Source of the DNA: Eimeria necatrix
Taxonomy: Eukaryota; Apicomplexa; Conoidasida; Eucoccidiorida; Eimeriidae
Direction of reading: 5' to 3'
DNA length: 64,000 nt
Assembly (NCBI RefSeq): GCF_000499385.1
Contig: NW_013652052.1
Location: 16,001-80,000 of the forward strand
This document shows positions 62,811-64,000 of the stretch, piece after piece. The first letter of the stretch is position 1, and each line of letters opens with the position of its first letter. A program made the translations under genes and the position numbers. The notes under the pieces are model-generated. The model was not told where the DNA came from and made no database searches. It worked only from the letters and a program-made list of their open reading frames with translations.

Positions 62811-63103
62811 TCAGCGCCCCCGGAGCAGCAGCTGCTGCTGCTCTTAGGGTTTTCGCTCCTTCCAAATTACCTCCAAAGTGTGGCTGGCAGCAGCTATTCC
62901 TCTTGCTGCTGCTGCTGCTGCTGCTGCAGCAAGAAGCCTCAGTGCAGCTTGGACAGCAGCAGCCGCCACAGCAGCAGCAATCCCTGTTGCATTAGCACTG
63001 CTACAACTGCAGCAGCAGCAGCAGCAGCACCCGCTGTAGAGGCTTTGCTGCAGCTGCTGCAGCAGCAGACGCTGCTGCAGCGGCTGCAGCAAACGCTGCA
63101 GCA

Positions 63104-63186
63104 ATGAAACGTCTGGGAGAGCGCTTTCAACAGCGCCGGCAGCAAACTGGATCGCTGCAGCAGCAACTAGCCAGCAGCAGCAGTAC

Positions 63187-63221
<35 letters not shown>

Positions 63222-63304
63222 CAAACGTAGCAGCAACAGTAGCAGCAGCACCGCCGGAGGGTCCCAGCAGAGGCCGGAGTTTGTCAAATTTGACCACAGC
63301 GCAA

Positions 63305-63339
<35 letters not shown>

Positions 63340-63436
63340 GCAGCAGCAAACGCAGGAGTCCTGCAGTGTGTCTCCTTCTAGGCCCCATGCAGCAGCAGCA
63401 GCAGCAATACCGTGGCCCGGAAGTGCTGCAACGCCT

Positions 63437-63474
<38 letters not shown>

Positions 63475-63551
63475 TTCTCCTTCTCCTTATGAGGCCGGCC
63501 CTCATTCTTCCCACGGAGTTAGCCGCCCCCGGCAATACCCAGCAGCAGCAC

Positions 63552-63590
<39 letters not shown>

Positions 63591-63881
63591 CAGCAGTAGC
63601 AGCATGGGGAGCAGCAGTGGCACCCCCGCAGCAGCAGTCGCCCGCACGGAGAACCTTTGCTGCTGACACAGCAGCAGCAGCAGCTGCAGCAGCAGCAGCC
63701 GCAGCAGCAGCAGCAGCAGCTTCTAGATCCTTTGACGCTGCTGCTGCAAATGGTACAGGCGACGCTGCAGCAGCAGCTGCTGCAGCAGCAGCTGCTGCAG
63801 CAGCACCGCCTGCTGCTGCTGTGGCTTCTCCCGCTGCTGCACTGGGAGAGCCTTCTCTGCAGCACCCCGCGTTTTGTCTGC

Positions 63882-63922
<41 letters not shown>

Positions 63923-64000
63923 ACAAGAGAGGCGCACCATGCTCGCCTAATCTGCTGCTTTTTGCTGCAGCAGGCAGTGCAGCAGCAAGCAGCAGGTGGG
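63104..64000 (+). CDS. Low-complexity Ala/Gln/Ser-rich protein, partial (runs off right edge)
   Basis: From ATG 63104 the frame stays open for 299 codons to the last base; the preceding in-frame stop is near 62,993. The start MKRLGERFQQRRQQ is not repetitive, and short complex islands (APPEGPSRGRSLSNLTT, TQESCSVSPSRPH, YEAGPHSSHGVSRPRQYP) interrupt Ser, Gln and Ala runs. CAG tracts are often open by chance, so the evidence is the length in one frame while the other plus-strand frames break, and the complex islands. It may be an internal exon rather than the first. No family recognised. The palindrome at 62797 lies upstream. Confidence 0.42.

Larger units (their letters stand above)
61641..63100. 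other. Triplet-rich intergenic region
   Basis: CAG/CTG tracts (61,675-61,850 and 62,065-62,215), an AAACCCT array (61,942-61,970), and an array of short CAG runs separated by TAACTG (62,281-62,575). Two palindromes follow: GGTGTAGTTACACC (62654-62667) and a perfect copy (62797-62810). Leu/Cys/Ser frames here are triplet artefacts. Confidence 0.6.

Overview
The window looks like nuclear DNA of a coccidian apicomplexan, almost certainly Eimeria (species not determined). The reasons are CAG/CTG triplet tracts inside most genes (coding runs of Ala, Gln, Ser or Leu), short arrays of the telomere-like heptamer AAACCCT/TTTAGGG inside introns, and spliced eukaryotic housekeeping genes next to large lineage-specific proteins. 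Eimeria chromosomes are known to alternate repeat-poor and repeat-rich segments. The first 20.3 kb here is repeat-poor, and the repeat-rich type starts abruptly with the first AAACCCT array near 20,310.

Layout. 1-19,020: three single-exon paralogues of a membrane protein family. One on the minus strand is cut by the left edge (1-3517), one is on the plus strand (7820-9955), and one on the minus strand has a huge Pro/Ala tail (13723-18990). They share a signal peptide, a membrane span ending in a (Y/F)L(V/I)xRC motif and a helical domain; their tails are unrelated repeats. A tRNA-Glu(CTC) lies at 19545-19616. 20,543-23,646: a three-exon equilibrative nucleoside transporter. 24-26.7 kb: GCTAGC, CAG and GGGGCCCC blocks and one weak ORF. 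26.7-34.2 kb: an AT-rich island without a convincing gene, holding a long hairpin and a degenerate satellite. 35,763-42,999: a 12-exon Vid27-like gene (838 aa, all exon phases agree). 43,824-45,651 (minus): GPI8/PIG-K, the catalytic subunit of GPI transamidase. 48,611-51,088 (minus): a RING-H2 protein. 53,081-57,366 (minus): an unidentified multi-exon gene with a SAP-like motif. 57,893-61,326: triosephosphate isomerase in eight exons with an organelle-type leader (331 aa). 63,104-64,000: a low-complexity ORF that leaves the window.

The housekeeping genes belong to different processes (GPI anchoring in the ER, nucleoside import, glycolysis or apicoplast triose metabolism, ubiquitin ligation), so this is not a functional cluster. 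The two strongest unexplained signals run across genes. First, telomere-like repeats have a polarity within introns: AAACCCT near the donor, TTTAGGG near the acceptor, never the reverse in the introns read. Second, a 14-bp palindrome, GGTGTACGTACACC, is scattered through the repeat-rich part, including at conserved coding positions of GPI8. Exon borders were assigned by reading splice sites and phase by eye. Coordinates in low-complexity tracts are approximate.
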